A program made the translations under genes and the position numbers. DNA of 64,000 nt from Microbacterium halophytorum (GTDB lineage Bacteria > Actinomycetota > Actinomycetes > Actinomycetales > Microbacteriaceae). Below the pieces are notes generated by a model. The model was given only the letters and a program-made list of their open reading frames with translations, was not told the DNA's origin and searched no databases. The stretch spans positions 1 to 64,000 of the forward strand of contig NZ_PNFA01000012.1 in NCBI RefSeq assembly GCF_002970975.1, read 5' to 3'. Below are positions 17,475 through 25,513 of this stretch, piece by piece (within the stretch, counting starts at the first letter, position 1; every line of letters starts with the position of its first letter).

Positions 17475-18914
17475 ATGACGACCAGCACAGCCGCGCCCAA
17501 GAACGGCCTCGACCGCTTCTTCCGGATCACGGAGCGCGGCTCCACGATCGGCACCGAGATCCGGGGCGGTCTCGTCACCTTCTTCGCGATGAGCTACATC
17601 ATCGTCCTGAACCCGCTCATCATCGGCACGTCCCCCGATGGCACGGGTGAGTTCCTGGGCGGCGGCGAAGGCCCGAACCTCGGGATGATCGCCTCGGCCA
17701 CCGCCCTGATCGCCGGCGTGATGTCGATCCTGATGGGCGTCGTGGCCAACTTCCCGATGGCGATGGCCGCCGGCCTCGGCGTGAACGCGATCGTCGCGTT
17801 CTCGATCGCGGCGCTCCCGGATGTCACCTGGGCAGACGCGATGGCCGTCATCCTGATCGAGGGTGTGCTCATCCTCATCCTCGTGCTGACGGGCTTCCGC
17901 ACCGCGGTGTTCCGCGCGGTCCCCGGCCCGCTCAAGATCGCCATCGGCGCCGGTATCGGCCTGTTCATCACGCTGATCGGCCTCGTCAACGCCGGCTTCG
18001 TGGTGGGCGGCGGCGGCACCATCCTGGCCATGGGCAACCTGGGCACGTGGCCGATCCTCGTGTTCGTGGTGGGCCTCGTGCTCGCGATCGTTCTGCACGT
18101 GCGCAAGGTGCGCGGCGCCATCCTGATCTCGATCCTCGTCGCGACCGTGCTCGCCGTCATCCTCGAGAACACGCTGCACATCGGCCAGGCCGGCGAGGAC
18201 AACCCCGGTGGCTTCAACACCGCGCCGACCTTCCAGGGCGTCTTCGACGTTCCCGACTTCTCGCTGCTCGGGAACTTCGACATCGTCGGCGCCATCATGC
18301 ACATCGGGCCGCTCACGCTGGTGCTGCTCGTCTTCACCGTGATGCTCGCCGACTTCTTCGACACCATGGGCACCATGGTCGCTATCGGAGCCGAGGCGAA
18401 GCTGCTCGACAAGGAGGGGAACCCGCCGAAGGCGCAGCAGATCCTCATCGTCGACTCGGTCGGCGCGATCGCGGGCGGCCTCGGCTCGACCTCCTCGAAC
18501 ACGGCGTTCGTCGAGTCGACGGCCGGTGTCGCCGAGGGCGCGCGCACGGGTCTCGCGTCGGTCGTCACCGGCATTGCGTTCCTGCTCGCGACGTTCCTGT
18601 CGCCGCTGGTCGCGCTGGTTCCCTACGAGGCCGCGGCGCCCGCGCTCGTGCTCGTCGGGTTCCTGATGATGACGCAGGTCGCCGGCATCGACTGGAAGAA
18701 CATCGACATCGCCCTGCCGGCGTTCTTCACGATCGCGTTCATGCCGTTCACCTACTCGATCGCCGACGGCATCGGCGCGGGCTTCATCGCCTACATCATC
18801 GTCAAGCTCGCGCGCGGCCGGGCCCGCGACATCCACCCGCTGATGTGGGTCGTGGGCGCTCTGTTCGTGCTGTACTTCACGATCGACCCGATCCGCGCCG
18901 CGCTCGGCGTCTGA
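17475..18914 (+). CDS. NCS2-family purine permease (AzgA/GhxP type)
   Basis: A 479-aa membrane protein with about 12-14 helices. FFRITERGSTIGTEIRGGLVTF and FFAMSYIIVLNPLI are characteristic of the AzgA-like branch of the NCS2 nucleobase:cation symporters, which carry adenine, guanine or hypoxanthine. GLGVNAIVAF and LADFFDTMGT contain residues conserved in this branch, and SSNTAFVESTAGVAEGARTG is the later substrate-site stretch. Purine scavenging fits the nearby apt and purSQ genes, though none is cotranscribed. Substrate choice among purines is not resolvable here. Confidence 0.9.
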   Translation: MTTSTAAPKNGLDRFFRITERGSTIGTEIRGGLVTFFAMSYIIVLNPLIIGTSPDGTGEFLGGGEGPNLGMIASATALIAGVMSILMGVVANFPMAMAAGLGVNAIVAFSIAALPDVTWADAMAVILIEGVLILILVLTGFRTAVFRAVPGPLKIAIGAGIGLFITLIGLVNAGFVVGGGGTILAMGNLGTWPILVFVVGLVLAIVLHVRKVRGAILISILVATVLAVILENTLHIGQAGEDNPGGFNTAPTFQGVFDVPDFSLLGNFDIVGAIMHIGPLTLVLLVFTVMLADFFDTMGTMVAIGAEAKLLDKEGNPPKAQQILIVDSVGAIAGGLGSTSSNTAFVESTAGVAEGARTGLASVVTGIAFLLATFLSPLVALVPYEAAAPALVLVGFLMMTQVAGIDWKNIDIALPAFFTIAFMPFTYSIADGIGAGFIAYIIVKLARGRARDIHPLMWVVGALFVLYFTIDPIRAALGV

Positions 18915-18925
18915 TCATCCGGATG

Positions 18926-18957
18926 AGCCGCCCGCGTTCGACAGAGCGCGGGCGGCT
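18926..18957 (+). terminator. Hairpin terminator after the purine permease
   Basis: A perfect 11-bp stem (18926-18936 with 18947-18957), 10-nt loop, followed by TCTTCA. Confidence 0.75.
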
Positions 18958-19041
18958 TCTTCATGGGCGGCGCAGGGCGTCGTGCCGGGCTCGCTGTCGT
19001 GCGCGCCGAGCGGTGCGCACGCATGTGATTGGCTTAATGCC

Positions 19042-19533
19042 GTGAGCGAGATTCGGGTGCGCCGGGCAGCCCCCGCCGACGCGGCCGGGATGGCGAGCGT
19101 CCACGTCGCATCGTGGCGAGAGACGTACCGAGGGCTCATGCCCGATGCCGTGCTCGACGACCCTTCATTCTTGACGCGGCGGGAACGCTTCTGGGAGGCA
19201 GCGCTCACGGACCCCCGCTACCGGACGAATCGCGTCGCTGTTGCGGAACGAGACCACGAGGTCGTCGGTATCGCAATGTCAGGGGCGGCATCGGGGCCCG
19301 AGGCTCAGCTGCACCTCATCTATCTCCTGCGGCGTGCGCACGGATCAGGTGCGGGGCAGGCGCTGCTCGATGCCGTCATCGATCCCACCGAGGCGGCCTC
19401 GCTCTGGGTCGCCGATCCGAACCCCCGTGCACAGGCGTTCTACCGGCGCAATCGCTTCCGGCCCGATGGTGAGGCCAAGGAAGAAGACGGAGTTCACGAG
19501 ATCCGGATGTCGCGCCCGGCTCTGCGTCGCTGA
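19042..19533 (+). CDS. GNAT-family N-acetyltransferase
   Basis: A 163-aa GNAT acetyltransferase. It starts EIRVRRAAPADAAGMASVHVASWRETY, and the acetyl-CoA loop is RRAHGSGAGQALLDAV (about residues 104-119). NPRAQAFYRRNRFRPDGEAK is the conserved C-terminal beta-alpha segment. A GTG at 19042 is preferred because the family N-terminus begins right there. A longer frame from 18982 adds 20 residues that do not resemble the family. The acceptor molecule is unknown. Confidence 0.8.
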   Translation: MSEIRVRRAAPADAAGMASVHVASWRETYRGLMPDAVLDDPSFLTRRERFWEAALTDPRYRTNRVAVAERDHEVVGIAMSGAASGPEAQLHLIYLLRRAHGSGAGQALLDAVIDPTEAASLWVADPNPRAQAFYRRNRFRPDGEAKEEDGVHEIRMSRPALRR

Positions 19534-19643
19534 GCACCAGCGACCGGCACACGGATGATCGTGTCGGGAACCCACGCGGTCCGCGTCGGAGCGACTTCCC
19601 CATCTCCAGCGTGCGGTGCCGAAGCGATGTCACCGGTACCGGA

Positions 19644-19649
19644 TAGCGT
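19644..19649 (+). promoter_or_regulatory. -10 box of a leaderless gene
   Basis: TAGCGT followed after 7 nt by the GTG at 19657; this favours that GTG over upstream starts. Confidence 0.5.
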
Positions 19650-19656
19650 CGAGGGC

Positions 19657-20934
19657 GTGGCGAGGACGACTCTTTCGGCGGGCGAGGCCAGGCGCACGGC
19701 GCTGGCGGCACAGGGGTTCGGGCGAGCGCGCGACGGCGCGGCGAGCGGGCGCACGCTGGCCGCGGCGATCGGGCGAATGGGCGTGCTGCAGATCGACTCG
19801 GTCAACGTGTTCGCGCGCTCGCACTACATGCCCCTCTATTCGCGTGCGGGCTCGTACGACCCCTCCTTGCTCGACCGGCTCGTCTTCCGGCGCGGCACGT
19901 CCGCGCGCCCCGCTCCCTACGTGGAGTACCTGGCGCACGAAGCGGCGTTCATGCCGGTCGACCACTGGCCGGTGTGGGGGTTCAAGCGCGACCTGATGCG
20001 ACGCAGGTACGGCGGTGCCGATTCGTGGGTCGCGCAGCCGCACGGCGCGGAGGTCGTCGCGAACGTGCGCGCCGAGCTGCGCGACCGAGGCCCGCTGCGT
20101 CCGTCCGAGATCGAGTCGGTCGTGCGGCGCGGTTCGCGCGGCCCCTGGTGGGATTGGGACCACGCGAAGCGCGCCCTCGAGATGATGTGGCGGTTCGGAG
20201 ACGTCGCGATCGCCGGGCGCGACGGTTTCGAGCGCGTCTACGCGCTCACCGAGCACGTCGTGCCGACCTCGCTGCTCGGCACCGACCTGCCGGAGCCCGA
20301 CGCCGTACGCGAGCTCGTCCGCCGCGCCGCCTCCTCCTACGGCGTCGCGACCGTCTCCGACCTCAAGGACTACTACCGCTTGCCGAGCCAGAAGGGCGTG
20401 CGCGCGGCGGTCGACGAGCTCGTCGATGCGGGCGAGCTCCTTCCCGTCGAGGTCGAGGGCTGGCGCGACGCGCGCGGCCGCGCGACCCCGGCCTGGATGC
20501 ATCGCGATGCGCGAGTCCCGCGCCGGGTCGAGCACACGGCGCTGCTCACACCCTTCGACCCCGCGGTGTGGTTCCGGGAGCGGGCCGAGCGGCTGTTCGA
20601 CTTCCATTACCGCATCGAGATCTACGTGCCGCAGCCCAAGCGGCAGTTCGGCTACTACTCACTGCCGGTCCTCGCCGACGATCGCGTCGTCGGGCGAGTG
20701 GACCTGAAGTCCGACCGCCGGTCCTCGATGCTGCGGGTGCAGTCGGCCTGGTGGGAAGACCACGCGGCGTCCGGGCATGCGGCCGATCGCATCGCCGACG
20801 AACTGCTGCACGCCGCCGCCTGGCAGGGCCTCGGCGGCGTCTCGGTCTCGCACTGGGGCGATGCCACCGACCACCTCGCGGCCGCGCTCGACGCCGAGCG
20901 CCACGCGCATCCGAACGCCGAGGTCAGGGCATAG
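19657..20934 (+). CDS. Winged-helix DNA glycosylase, YcaQ/AlkX-like
   Basis: A 425-aa member of the HTH_42 superfamily, which includes interstrand-crosslink DNA glycosylases. The motif LQIDSVNVFARSHYMPLYSR at about residues 44-63 contains QID. The YcaQ-like (AlkX) branch is described as having a Q-hydrophobic-D catalytic motif, and the AlkZ branch a Q-hydrophobic-Q motif, so this protein belongs with AlkX. VEYLAHEAAFMP and RRVEHTALLTPFDPAVWFRERAERLFDF are further conserved blocks. It probably excises bulky or crosslinked bases in the cytoplasm. The start is ambiguous: ATG 19627 or GTG 19657, the latter preferred from the -10 spacing. Confidence 0.82.
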   Translation: MARTTLSAGEARRTALAAQGFGRARDGAASGRTLAAAIGRMGVLQIDSVNVFARSHYMPLYSRAGSYDPSLLDRLVFRRGTSARPAPYVEYLAHEAAFMPVDHWPVWGFKRDLMRRRYGGADSWVAQPHGAEVVANVRAELRDRGPLRPSEIESVVRRGSRGPWWDWDHAKRALEMMWRFGDVAIAGRDGFERVYALTEHVVPTSLLGTDLPEPDAVRELVRRAASSYGVATVSDLKDYYRLPSQKGVRAAVDELVDAGELLPVEVEGWRDARGRATPAWMHRDARVPRRVEHTALLTPFDPAVWFRERAERLFDFHYRIEIYVPQPKRQFGYYSLPVLADDRVVGRVDLKSDRRSSMLRVQSAWWEDHAASGHAADRIADELLHAAAWQGLGGVSVSHWGDATDHLAAALDAERHAHPNAEVRA

Positions 20935-20954
20935 CGGCACGGCTCAATGAGCCC

Positions 20955-20978
20955 CGCGCGGCCCGACCGGGCGGCGCG
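20955..20978. terminator. Hairpin between convergent genes
   Basis: Arms 20955-20965 and 20968-20978 pair with one mismatch and a tiny loop. It lies exactly between the glycosylase and VanZ-RDD stop codons, with no U-tract. Confidence 0.4.
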
Positions 20979-22031
20979 TCAGCGCACGGCGCGCACGTCC
21001 ACGGGAACGGCGTTGCCGGAGACGAGCCCGGGGAGGCCGCCGCGGCGGGGCGTCGCGATGAGGGCGATGATCGTCACGAGGAGGAAGAGGCTGTCGAGGC
21101 CGGGGGTGAAGGCAGCGAGCGCCTGCCATCCGCCGATGCCGCCGACGAAGCGGAGCAGCCCGCGCAGCTGCAGCGGGCGCACGCCTCCTCGCCACGTGAT
21201 CTGCACGGCCATGTCGCCGAGCGTGCGGCCGGTCACCACAGCGAGAACACCGAAGGCGACGAGCGGCACGATCTCGGCCACGACCTCGACCGTGCCCGAC
21301 TCGCTCGACAGCTCGCGGCCGAGCACGATGACCCGGAAACACTGGAGCACGATCCCGGCCACCGCCGCGAGCAGCCAGAATGCGAGCGCATCGCACAGCA
21401 TGCCGACCGAACGGCGCCAGAACGTGACCGGTGTCGGCCCCACTGCGTCGAGCTGCGCTTCGCCGAGCCTCGCGACGCGGCCCTTGAGTGCTATCGATAG
21501 GACGCCGCCCGCGAACGCACCGGCCGTGTTCGCCAGCAGGTCGTCGACGTCGAAGAGGCGGTACGCGCACGGGTACAGCCCCCAGACGCCCGTGCCCTGC
21601 GTGCATTCGATCGCCAACGAGATCGCGAAGCCGACGAGCGTCGACACGACGACGCCGCGGCGCCAGATCATCCGGATGAAGAAGCCGAGCGGCACGAACA
21701 GGAGCACGTTCAGGGCGACCTGCATCACGGCCGGGTTGTGCAAGAGCGCGCCGACCGACGAGTGCGGGTAGTCCCGGATGTCGAAGAGGAAGCTCAGCGG
21801 TGTCGTCTGCGCGGGGCGGCAGGCGAAGTCGCCGCTCGCCGGCAACGGCAGCAGGGTGTAAGTCCACAGCGCGACGCCGTAGACGAGGAACGCAGACCAC
21901 AGCACGAGTTGGCGCAGCGTCAGACGGCCGTGACGACGGTATTGGATCGCGACGAACGGAACGAACAGCAGCACGCCGATCATGGTGCCCAGCGCGACGG
22001 CCAGGACGCCGGCGGTGACCTGTGAGTTCAT
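20979..22031 (-). CDS. VanZ-RDD fusion membrane protein
   Basis: A 350-aa membrane protein. The N-terminal half is VanZ-like: four to five helices, with NVLLFVPLGFFIRMIWRR and ISLAIECTQ...LFDVDDLLANTAGA, the VanZ signature, at about residues 110-165. The C-terminal half (from about 205, WRRSVGMLCDALAFWLLAAVAG to the end) is an RDD-type domain with TGRTLGDMAVQI. VanZ of glycopeptide-resistance loci gives low-level teicoplanin resistance, but most VanZ-RDD proteins have no tested role. No vancomycin genes are near, so a general cell-envelope role is only a guess. Confidence 0.85.
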   Translation of the reverse strand: MNSQVTAGVLAVALGTMIGVLLFVPFVAIQYRRHGRLTLRQLVLWSAFLVYGVALWTYTLLPLPASGDFACRPAQTTPLSFLFDIRDYPHSSVGALLHNPAVMQVALNVLLFVPLGFFIRMIWRRGVVVSTLVGFAISLAIECTQGTGVWGLYPCAYRLFDVDDLLANTAGAFAGGVLSIALKGRVARLGEAQLDAVGPTPVTFWRRSVGMLCDALAFWLLAAVAGIVLQCFRVIVLGRELSSESGTVEVVAEIVPLVAFGVLAVVTGRTLGDMAVQITWRGGVRPLQLRGLLRFVGGIGGWQALAAFTPGLDSLFLLVTIIALIATPRRGGLPGLVSGNAVPVDVRAVR

Positions 22032-22046
22032 CCGAACACCCCTGCT

Positions 22047-22562
22047 TCAGGCCGTGAACACGGTGTGCACGTCGCCCGCGTGGGCGCGGCCGCCGAGGCC
22101 ATCGAGTTCCAGGATGACGGCGGAGCCCGCCACCTCGGCCCCCAGCTCCGCGACGAGGCGCTGCGCGGCGGCGAGCGTACCGCCGGTCGCGAGCACGTCG
22201 TCGAGCAGGAGCACGCGCTCCCCCGGCTTCAGGACATCCGGACCCTCGATCGTCGCCGTGCCGTATTCCAGGGCGTACGAGACGGCCGCCGCCGGCCGCG
22301 GAAGCTTGCCCGCCTTGCGGATCGGCAGCATGCCGACGCCCGTCTGCGCGGCGATGTACCCCGCGAGGAGGAAGCCGCGGGCCTCGATGCCGCCCACGAT
22401 ATCGAACTGCCCGCGGAACGGTGCCACGATCGCGTCGCAGACCGCGCGCATCGCCCCGCCGTCGGCGATCATCGGCGAGATGTCGCGGAAGAGCACACCC
22501 GGCTCGGGGTAGTCGGGGATCTGGGCGATCAGGGATTCGGCACGTTCCAGCGCGGCGTTCAC
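22047..22562 (-). CDS. apt: Adenine phosphoribosyltransferase
   Basis: A 171-aa cytoplasmic enzyme that joins adenine and PRPP to AMP (purine salvage). It starts ALERAESLIAQIPDYPEPGVLFRDISPM. The PRPP-binding motif is VLLLDDVLATGGTL (about residues 117-130), and GIEARGFLLAG is the conserved adenine-site stretch. The GTG start at 22562 lies 6 nt after a TACCCT -10 box, a leaderless arrangement. It is divergent from the unknown gene at 22713 and 15 nt upstream of the VanZ-RDD gene, which may be cotranscribed. Confidence 0.95.
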   Translation of the reverse strand: MNAALERAESLIAQIPDYPEPGVLFRDISPMIADGGAMRAVCDAIVAPFRGQFDIVGGIEARGFLLAGYIAAQTGVGMLPIRKAGKLPRPAAAVSYALEYGTATIEGPDVLKPGERVLLLDDVLATGGTLAAAQRLVAELGAEVAGSAVILELDGLGGRAHAGDVHTVFTA

Positions 22563-22568
22563 GCAACC

Positions 22569-22574
22569 AGGGTA
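22569..22574 (-). promoter_or_regulatory. -10 box of apt (leaderless)
   Basis: Minus-strand TACCCT, 6 nt, then the GTG start of apt. Confidence 0.55.
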
Positions 22575-22700
22575 GCGAGCGCCCCTGGCAGGCCGCCCGC
22601 AGAGCGGGCGTTCGACGCATCATCCGCTTCCCGGTCGCACGGCGACCCCACAGGGTGGGGCGGGTGCGACGGCGCTCACCCCGCGCCGATCGACGCGCCC

Positions 22701-22706
22701 TAGGCT
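22701..22706 (+). promoter_or_regulatory. -10 box of a leaderless gene
   Basis: TAGGCT, 6 nt, then the ATG at 22713. Confidence 0.6.
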
Positions 22707-22712
22707 GGTCGC

Positions 22713-23297
22713 ATGCGACTGACCGCCGATGCCGACGCCGAGCTCTGGGTCCCCATCACGGGGTCGATGGGCTTCAAGGGGCGCCGCCATCGCAAAACCG
22801 CCATCCGGATGCTGATGACGCAGACGCGCCGCCAGCTCGGCATGGACGGCGCAGCCGGGAAGTTCGGAGCCTGGGCGATCAGCCAGGCCGCGCCCGCGCT
22901 GATCAAGAGGGCCGACGGCCGGATGCTCGCGTGGGTGTGGCGGGACGACGCCGAACTGCTGTTCGCGATCGCGCAGACGCAGGAGATGACCGCGAACCTG
23001 CGCGCGGCGCGCGCGATGGCGCCGATGGAGTACGACGACACGGTCGACTTCCGCAACCCGCACCTCGGCACGGGCGAGAAGCTCGTGCTCGATCTGCCGC
23101 GCGACCCGAACCAGCCGCCGACCGCGACCTACACGTGGGACACGGGCACGCACCTGATCACGCTGAGCGCGATGTGCTCCGACCGCGCCCGCTTCGGCAC
23201 CGTGATCGGCCCCCTCGACGACCTGGCCAGGAGCCTCCGGATCGCGGACGACGTCGAAGCCGGGGAGACCGACGTGCTGCGGCTGCCGCCGCAGTAG
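22713..23297 (+). CDS. Conserved hypothetical protein
   Basis: A 194-aa protein that I do not recognise. It has no signal peptide or membrane helix. The N-terminal third is basic (FKGRRHRKTAIRMLMTQTRRQ), and the middle is hydrophobic-acidic (MLAWVWRDDAELLFAIAQTQEMTANLRAARAM). The C-terminus looks beta-rich (ATYTWDTGTHLITLSAMCSDRARFGTVIGPLDDLARSL), ending in a segment that may be a small independent fold. Codon use matches the neighbours, and the -10 box fits the ATG exactly, which supports that it is a real gene. Confidence 0.65.
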   Translation: MRLTADADAELWVPITGSMGFKGRRHRKTAIRMLMTQTRRQLGMDGAAGKFGAWAISQAAPALIKRADGRMLAWVWRDDAELLFAIAQTQEMTANLRAARAMAPMEYDDTVDFRNPHLGTGEKLVLDLPRDPNQPPTATYTWDTGTHLITLSAMCSDRARFGTVIGPLDDLARSLRIADDVEAGETDVLRLPPQ

Positions 23298-23327
23298 GCG
23301 GCGGGTACGGGCCGCCGAGTGCTGGGC

Positions 23328-23759
23328 TCAGGGGTGCGGCCGCCAGAGCACGACCTCGGTGCGACGGCGCACGCGCGTCGTTCCCGGCTGCAGCCGGACG
23401 ACCGCGCCTGAGGTCTCGGCGGCGAACACCCTCGACCCCGGGCGGTTCTCGCGCTCGGCCTGCAGCTCGGTCTGAAGCTGTACGACCTGGTGGCGCAGTT
23501 CCGCTACTTCGTCTTCGAGGTCGAGGATCCGTTCGATCGCCGGCAGGCTGATGCCGTCGTTCGACAGCTCCTGCACCTGGCGCAGCTGTCGGATGTTCCG
23601 CAGCGAGTATCGGCGCGAGCCGCCCGGCGTGCGCCCGGGGACGACGAGGCCGAGCCTGTCGTACTGCCGCAGCGTCTGAGGGTGCATGCCGGCGAGCTCG
23701 GCGGCAGGGCCGATGCGCAGCAGCGGCGCGTCCTCGTCCACGTCGTCGAACTCGTGCAT
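23328..23759 (-). CDS. hspR: MerR-family heat-shock repressor HspR
   Basis: A 143-aa MerR-type regulator. The winged-helix (LLRIGPAAELAGMHPQTLRQYDRLGLVVP, about residues 12-40) recognises inverted repeats called HAIR. A second wing (GGSRRYSLRNIRQLRQVQEL) and a coiled-coil dimer helix (about 85-110) follow. It is the fourth gene of dnaK-grpE-dnaJ-hspR, the usual actinobacterial order, and should repress this operon with DnaK as co-repressor. The ATG at 23759 has AGGAGGAG just upstream. A long palindromic repeat separates it from dnaJ. Confidence 0.92.
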   Translation of the reverse strand: MHEFDDVDEDAPLLRIGPAAELAGMHPQTLRQYDRLGLVVPGRTPGGSRRYSLRNIRQLRQVQELSNDGISLPAIERILDLEDEVAELRHQVVQLQTELQAERENRPGSRVFAAETSGAVVRLQPGTTRVRRRTEVVLWRPHP

Positions 23760-23809
23760 CCGCTGCTCCTCCTCGCCGCTCTCCAGGCTACGTGCCCATC
23801 TCACGCTAT

Positions 23810-23871
23810 CTCTTCATTTCTGGCACATCTCCGGCGGTGGCCGCCGCATGAGATGTGCCAGAAATGAAGAG
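23810..23871. repeat. Palindromic intergenic element, copy 2
   Basis: Perfect 22-bp arms (23810-23831 and 23850-23871). Inside them CGGCGG-TGG-CCGCCG forms a further 6-bp stem, leaving a 3-nt bulge. Its left 25 nt equal those of the copy at 8538. It sits in the dnaJ-hspR gap inside the heat-shock operon. Confidence 0.85.
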
Positions 23872-23884
23872 TTGGGCCGGCGGC

Positions 23885-24832
23885 TTACGCCGCGCCGGCG
23901 CGGTGGAGCCATTCGTCGCGGGGGCTCTCCGACGACTCCATCGCGCGGAACGCCTCGAGCGCCTCGCGCTGGTCGGCGGTGAGGTTGCCCGGCACCACGA
24001 TCTGGACCTCGGCGAGCAGGTCGCCGGTGCCCTTCTTCGACGCGATGCCGCGGCCCTTGACCCGCAGGACGCGACCGGACGGGGTCCCCGCCGCGACCTT
24101 CAGGCGCACGGTGTCGCCCTCGAGGGTCGGAACTTCGATCGTGGCGCCGAGGGCCGCCTCCGTGAACGTCACGGGCACCTGCACGCGCAGGTTCAGCCCG
24201 TCGCGCGTGAACACCGGGTGGGGCTTCACCGAGACCTCGACGACGATGTCGCCGTTCTCTCCGCCGTTCGGCGAGGGACGACCGCGGCCGCGGAGGCGGA
24301 TCTTCTGGCCGTCGGCGACGCCGGCCGGCACCTTGATCTTGAAGGACGTCCCGTCCGCGCTCTGCAGCGTGACGGTGTCGCCCTTGGCGGCCTTCATGAA
24401 GTCGAGCGTGGTGCGGGCCGTGAGGTCCTGCCCCTTCGTCGGCATGCCGAAGCCCGCTCTGCGGCCGCCGGACTGGCCGAACATCGAGAAGATGTCGTCG
24501 AAGTTCGTCGCGCCGCCGGCGCCGCCTCCGCCGAAGTGGCTGAAGACGTCCTCGAAGCCGCCAGCGCCCGGGCCGCCCGCCGTGAAGCGCGCTCCGCCGC
24601 CCATCGCGCGGATCTCGTCGTACTCGCGGCGCTGCTCGGGGTCGGAGAGCACCGAGTATGCCTCGCTGATCTCCTTGAACTTCGCCTCGGCCGCAGCATT
24701 GCCCGGGTTGGAATCCGGGTGGTGCGTGCGCGCGAGCTTTCGGTAGGCCTTCTTCAGCTCCGCGTCGGTGACGTCTTTCGACACTCCGAGCACGGCGTAG
24801 AAGTCCTTGTCGAACCAATCCTGGCTGGCCAA
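23885..24832 (-). CDS. dnaJ: Chaperone DnaJ without zinc finger
   Basis: A 315-aa J-domain co-chaperone of DnaK. The J-domain (residues 1-75) holds the HPD motif in THHPDSNPG. A Gly/Phe/Ala-rich linker (about 75-125) follows, then the two C-terminal beta domains from GQDLTARTTLDFMKA on. The four CxxCxGxG repeats of classical DnaJ are absent; the protein goes straight from linker to substrate domains, as in CbpA-type J proteins. The start codon is TTG at 24832, with GAGGG upstream, so translation may be weak. A 16-bp hairpin precedes it. It lies third in the dnaK operon. Confidence 0.9.
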   Translation of the reverse strand: MASQDWFDKDFYAVLGVSKDVTDAELKKAYRKLARTHHPDSNPGNAAAEAKFKEISEAYSVLSDPEQRREYDEIRAMGGGARFTAGGPGAGGFEDVFSHFGGGGAGGATNFDDIFSMFGQSGGRRAGFGMPTKGQDLTARTTLDFMKAAKGDTVTLQSADGTSFKIKVPAGVADGQKIRLRGRGRPSPNGGENGDIVVEVSVKPHPVFTRDGLNLRVQVPVTFTEAALGATIEVPTLEGDTVRLKVAAGTPSGRVLRVKGRGIASKKGTGDLLAEVQIVVPGNLTADQREALEAFRAMESSESPRDEWLHRAGAA

Positions 24833-24855
24833 CGTGCACCCTCTTCGTTCGGGAC

Positions 24856-24897
24856 CGGATGGCCCTGCCGCACACGTGCGCGCGGCAGGGCCATCCG
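24856..24897 (-). terminator. Intercistronic hairpin between grpE and dnaJ
   Basis: A perfect 16-bp stem (24856-24871 with 24882-24897), 10-nt loop, lying 8 nt after the grpE stop inside the operon. There is no U-tract. It may reduce dnaJ-hspR transcription or protect dnaK-grpE mRNA. Confidence 0.65.
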
Positions 24898-24904
24898 AAG
24901 GTGG

Positions 24905-25513
24905 TTATTCCGCGGGAACGGCGACCACGACCTTGGCGGGTCGCAGTTCCACATCTCCCAGGCGGTAGCCGACCTCGACGACCTCGAGGATCGTCGACTC
25001 GGTCGCGCCGGGGGTGGGCTGCTGGAACACAGCCTCGTGCTGCTGCGGGTCGAACGCCTCGCCCGCCTCGCCGTACTTCACGAGGCCGACCTTCTCGGCG
25101 ACGCCGCGCATCTTGTCGGCGACGAGGGCGAAGGGCGAGCCCTCCTCCAGGTCGCCGTGCTTCGCGGCGCGGTCGAGGTCGTCGAGCACCGACAGCATGT
25201 TCTTCGCGACCTCGCCCTTGGCGCGGTCGATCTCGACGTGGCGCTGCTCCTCGGTGCGGCGGCGGTAGTTCGCGTACTCCGCCTGCAGTCGCTTGAGGTC
25301 GTGGAGGAGCTGCGTCTCGTAGTCGCTGTGCTCTGCCTCGGCGGCCTCTTCGGTCTGCTCCGCGTCGAGGATGTCGTCGACCGTCAGGTCTTCGCCCTCG
25401 GCGGCCGCGCCCTCTTCTGGCGCTTCGCCGGCCTCGGGGCCGGAGGCTGCTGCCTCCGACCCTTCGGCGTCGGGGCGGACCTCGTCGTTCTCGTCGGGGC
25501 CCTGATCCGTCAT
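24905..25513 (-). CDS. grpE: Nucleotide exchange factor GrpE
   Basis: A 202-aa cytoplasmic dimer that drives ADP release from DnaK. The first 60 residues are acidic and low in complexity (EVRPDAEGSEAAASGPEAGE). The long coiled-coil (LLHDLKRLQAEYANYRRRTEEQ, about 70-95) and the GrpE head follow, with AVFQQPTPGATESTILEVVEVGYRLGD near the C-terminus, the PROSITE-type signature. Its ATG overlaps the dnaK stop by one base (TAATG at 25511-25515), indicating coupled translation. Confidence 0.95.
   Translation of the reverse strand: MTDQGPDENDEVRPDAEGSEAAASGPEAGEAPEEGAAAEGEDLTVDDILDAEQTEEAAEAEHSDYETQLLHDLKRLQAEYANYRRRTEEQRHVEIDRAKGEVAKNMLSVLDDLDRAAKHGDLEEGSPFALVADKMRGVAEKVGLVKYGEAGEAFDPQQHEAVFQQPTPGATESTILEVVEVGYRLGDVELRPAKVVVAVPAE

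Noticed and set aside
17271-18836. A 521-codon minus-strand frame opposite the purine permease
   Set aside because: It shows antisense composition (His/Asp/Glu/Arg-rich) with no recognisable fold; the plus-strand permease is clear.
20979-22031. VanZ-RDD protein as evidence of a glycopeptide-resistance cluster
   Set aside because: No vanH/A/X/R/S genes are nearby; VanZ-like proteins are widespread and mostly unrelated to resistance.
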